Below are positions 62,719-64,000 of a DNA stretch of 64,000 nt, in pieces. Numbering within the stretch: position 1 is the stretch's first letter; each line of letters begins with the position of its first letter. The position numbers were made by a program, and so were the translations under genes. This DNA comes from Candidatus Leptovillus gracilis (lineage in GTDB: Bacteria > Chloroflexota > Anaerolineae > Promineifilales > Promineifilaceae), in the NCBI GenBank assembly GCA_016716065.1, contig JADJXA010000007.1:258183-322182 (forward strand). The letters run 5' to 3'. The notes beneath the pieces are model-generated. The model made no database searches. It was not told the origin of the DNA and worked only from the letters and a program-made list of their open reading frames with translations.

Positions 62719-63657
62719 ATGAAACTAAAATTGCCTTTGCTGCTGCTGGCGGCGATCATTTTGCTGGACCTGGTCTATCTGGGCGTCAGCTATTATTTTG
62801 CGGGTATCATCATCGGCGGCGAGACGCAAACATTGGCCGAAGGCCAGGCGCAACAGATCAGGGTAATCGGCGAATTAGATTTGCCCGCGCCGGAAACTAT
62901 TCGCATAGACGCCGGCGAGGTGATCTTGGCCGGTAATTATTACGACAATGCGCTGGACGGCCGTTGCGCTGTGCTGCTGCTGCATGGGTACACCGGAACC
63001 CGTTACGGGGCGCTGCAATACGCCCCTCTGTTCTGGGAGCGCGGCTGCGACGTGCTGACCTACGACGCGCGCGGCCACGGTGAGAGCAGCGACGCCTTCC
63101 ACACGTTTGGCTACTACGAAAAAGAAGATGGCCTGGCCGCCTACCAGTGGTTGCTAAGTCGCACCGGCCTGACGCCGGACCGGGTGGGTCTGGTGGGCGT
63201 CTCTTATGGCGCGGCGGCAGCGCTGCAAATGCTGCCGCTGCTGCCCGACCCGGCCTTTGTGCTGGCCGATTCGTCGTACAGCAGTTGGCGGGAGATCATT
63301 ACCCATCAGGCCGACCAGCAGTTTGGCTCCTGGGCTACCTGGTTTGTGCCGGGCGCGTTTCTGGTGGTGTGGCTGCGGACGGGAGCCAATGTGGCGGAGG
63401 TTTCGCCGCAAACGGCCGTGACCCAATCCACCACCCCCATCCTGCTTGTCCACGCCAAAGAAGACGGCTTCACCCCCGCCGCCCATTCCCAAGCCATCTA
63501 CGCCGCCAGCAACCAGGCGACCACCGAACTGCAAATCACCGATTGGGGCGCAGATCATGGCCTGTCTATCATTGTGGATTACGCCGCCTTCGACCAACTG
63601 ACAGACGGCTTTCTGGCACGCCATGTACCTGGTTTTGGCTTGAGTGATGGGCGTTAG
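62719..63657 (+). CDS. Alpha/beta hydrolase with N-terminal membrane anchor
   Basis: 312 residues. A signal/anchor helix (about 3-27) is followed by an alpha/beta-hydrolase fold: oxyanion segment LLLHGYTGTRYG, YDARGHGESS, nucleophile elbow GVSYGA with Ser162, and LLVHAKEDGFTP with the acid residue. The final histidine is in WGADHGLS. It resembles BAAT/YhhN-type surface hydrolases (PF12146-like). The active site should face outside. Substrate unknown. GGAG lies about eight bases before the ATG. Confidence 0.8.
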   Translation: MKLKLPLLLLAAIILLDLVYLGVSYYFAGIIIGGETQTLAEGQAQQIRVIGELDLPAPETIRIDAGEVILAGNYYDNALDGRCAVLLLHGYTGTRYGALQYAPLFWERGCDVLTYDARGHGESSDAFHTFGYYEKEDGLAAYQWLLSRTGLTPDRVGLVGVSYGAAAALQMLPLLPDPAFVLADSSYSSWREIITHQADQQFGSWATWFVPGAFLVVWLRTGANVAEVSPQTAVTQSTTPILLVHAKEDGFTPAAHSQAIYAASNQATTELQITDWGADHGLSIIVDYAAFDQLTDGFLARHVPGFGLSDGR

Positions 63658-63799
63658 GCGCTTTGGTTCTGGCGGGAGGCCGGGGAATTTGTGGGGCAGG
63701 GTGGTTGGTGGCGTTTTCGGGAATGGGGGGTGGTTTGGGCGGCGAACCTTTTTAAACATCAACATACCTTAGCTGTTCCCAGTTTAATGTTGGAAATCA

Positions 63800-64000
63800 T
63801 CAATCAAAAACGCCTGGAATATCCGTCTGACTAAAGTCATTGCCTTTGAACAGCAGTGGCTCGCCAGAGATTTTAGCTAAAGCGTAAGCAAAACAATCGC
63901 CAAAGTTTAGTCCGGCTGGATGTCGCCCTTTTCCGTACAGGCGATATGCTGAACGAGCGGCCATGGCTTGTTCATTTGTCACGGGTTCGATTTGAAGTTG
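63800..64000 (-). CDS. VapC-type PIN-domain toxin, 5'-truncated by window edge
   Basis: The last 67 residues of a VapC ribonuclease on the minus strand; the frame continues off the window. The strongly conserved PIN C-terminal block is visible: YGKGRHPAGLNFGDCFAYALAKISGEPLLFKGNDFSQTDI, with the acidic Asp residues of the nuclease site in NFGDC and GNDF. The antitoxin would lie beyond the window. VapC toxins cleave tRNA or rRNA. Confidence 0.85.
   Translation of the reverse strand, partial: QLQIEPVTNEQAMAARSAYRLYGKGRHPAGLNFGDCFAYALAKISGEPLLFKGNDFSQTDIPGVFD

Overview
The window looks like a GC-rich chromosome segment from a filamentous or biofilm-type Chloroflexota bacterium (class Anaerolineae or a close relative). 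The reasons are the very large secreted beta-helix/NEW3/CARDB surface proteins, C-terminal tails of the type YLPxIxK, a RarA-methyltransferase-like fusion, a bidirectional Hox hydrogenase beside a formate dehydrogenase, and a molybdenum hydroxylase cluster. The lineage is inferred; no rRNA gene is present. Two sequence habits run through the window: the 8-bp palindrome ACGGCCGT recurs every few hundred bases, and short arrays of degenerate 7-bp repeats sit between and inside genes.

Layout. 1-1.9 kb: end of a membrane glycosyltransferase. 2.2-19.6 kb: exoprotein cluster with a Flp-type pilin, a 4358-residue surface protein, a secreted zinc metalloprotease and an LPxTG-like anchored SdrD-B-like protein. 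19.8-22.0 kb: rarA fused to a methyltransferase-like domain, broken by a frameshift. 22.3-31.7 kb: an AT-richer island, nearly free of the palindrome, encoding a stand-alone alanyl-tRNA-synthetase-like enzyme, a multi-GAF histidine kinase (broken by an indel), a degenerate receiver, a normal receiver, a receiver fused to an aminoglycoside-phosphotransferase-like kinase, and a receiver fused to a CHAT (caspase-like) protease. This is the best candidate for an undescribed system: a phosphorelay that appears to control a protease, with a tRNA-synthetase-like partner. 31.7-36.5 kb: a flavoprotein and a Kef-type antiporter interrupted by an IS1182-like element with a CTAG target duplication. 36.7-39.3 kb: a U32 peptidase frameshifted at a heptamer array.

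39.4-48.2 kb: SnoaL-like protein, formate dehydrogenase, hoxEFUYH and the hydrogenase maturation protease. 48.4-51.6 kb: Doc toxin-antitoxin pair, deoB, a small DUF4258-like/DUF2283 pair, deoC. 51.6-55.2 kb: a frameshifted lipoprotein; a TetR regulator with a perfect 36-bp palindrome before its start, translationally coupled to a glycosyltransferase. 55.3-56.2 kb: receiver protein and lipoprotein. 56.2-62.2 kb: xdhC, fused FAD/2Fe-2S subunit, small membrane protein, molybdopterin subunit and yqeB, together a molybdenum hydroxylase and its maturation factors. 62.7-64.0 kb: alpha/beta hydrolase and the end of a VapC toxin gene.

Four chromosomal genes and the IS transposase are broken by small indels, although the 13-kb gene is intact. 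Some breaks may be sequencing errors; the U32 break coincides with a heptamer array and the IS damage looks like real decay.
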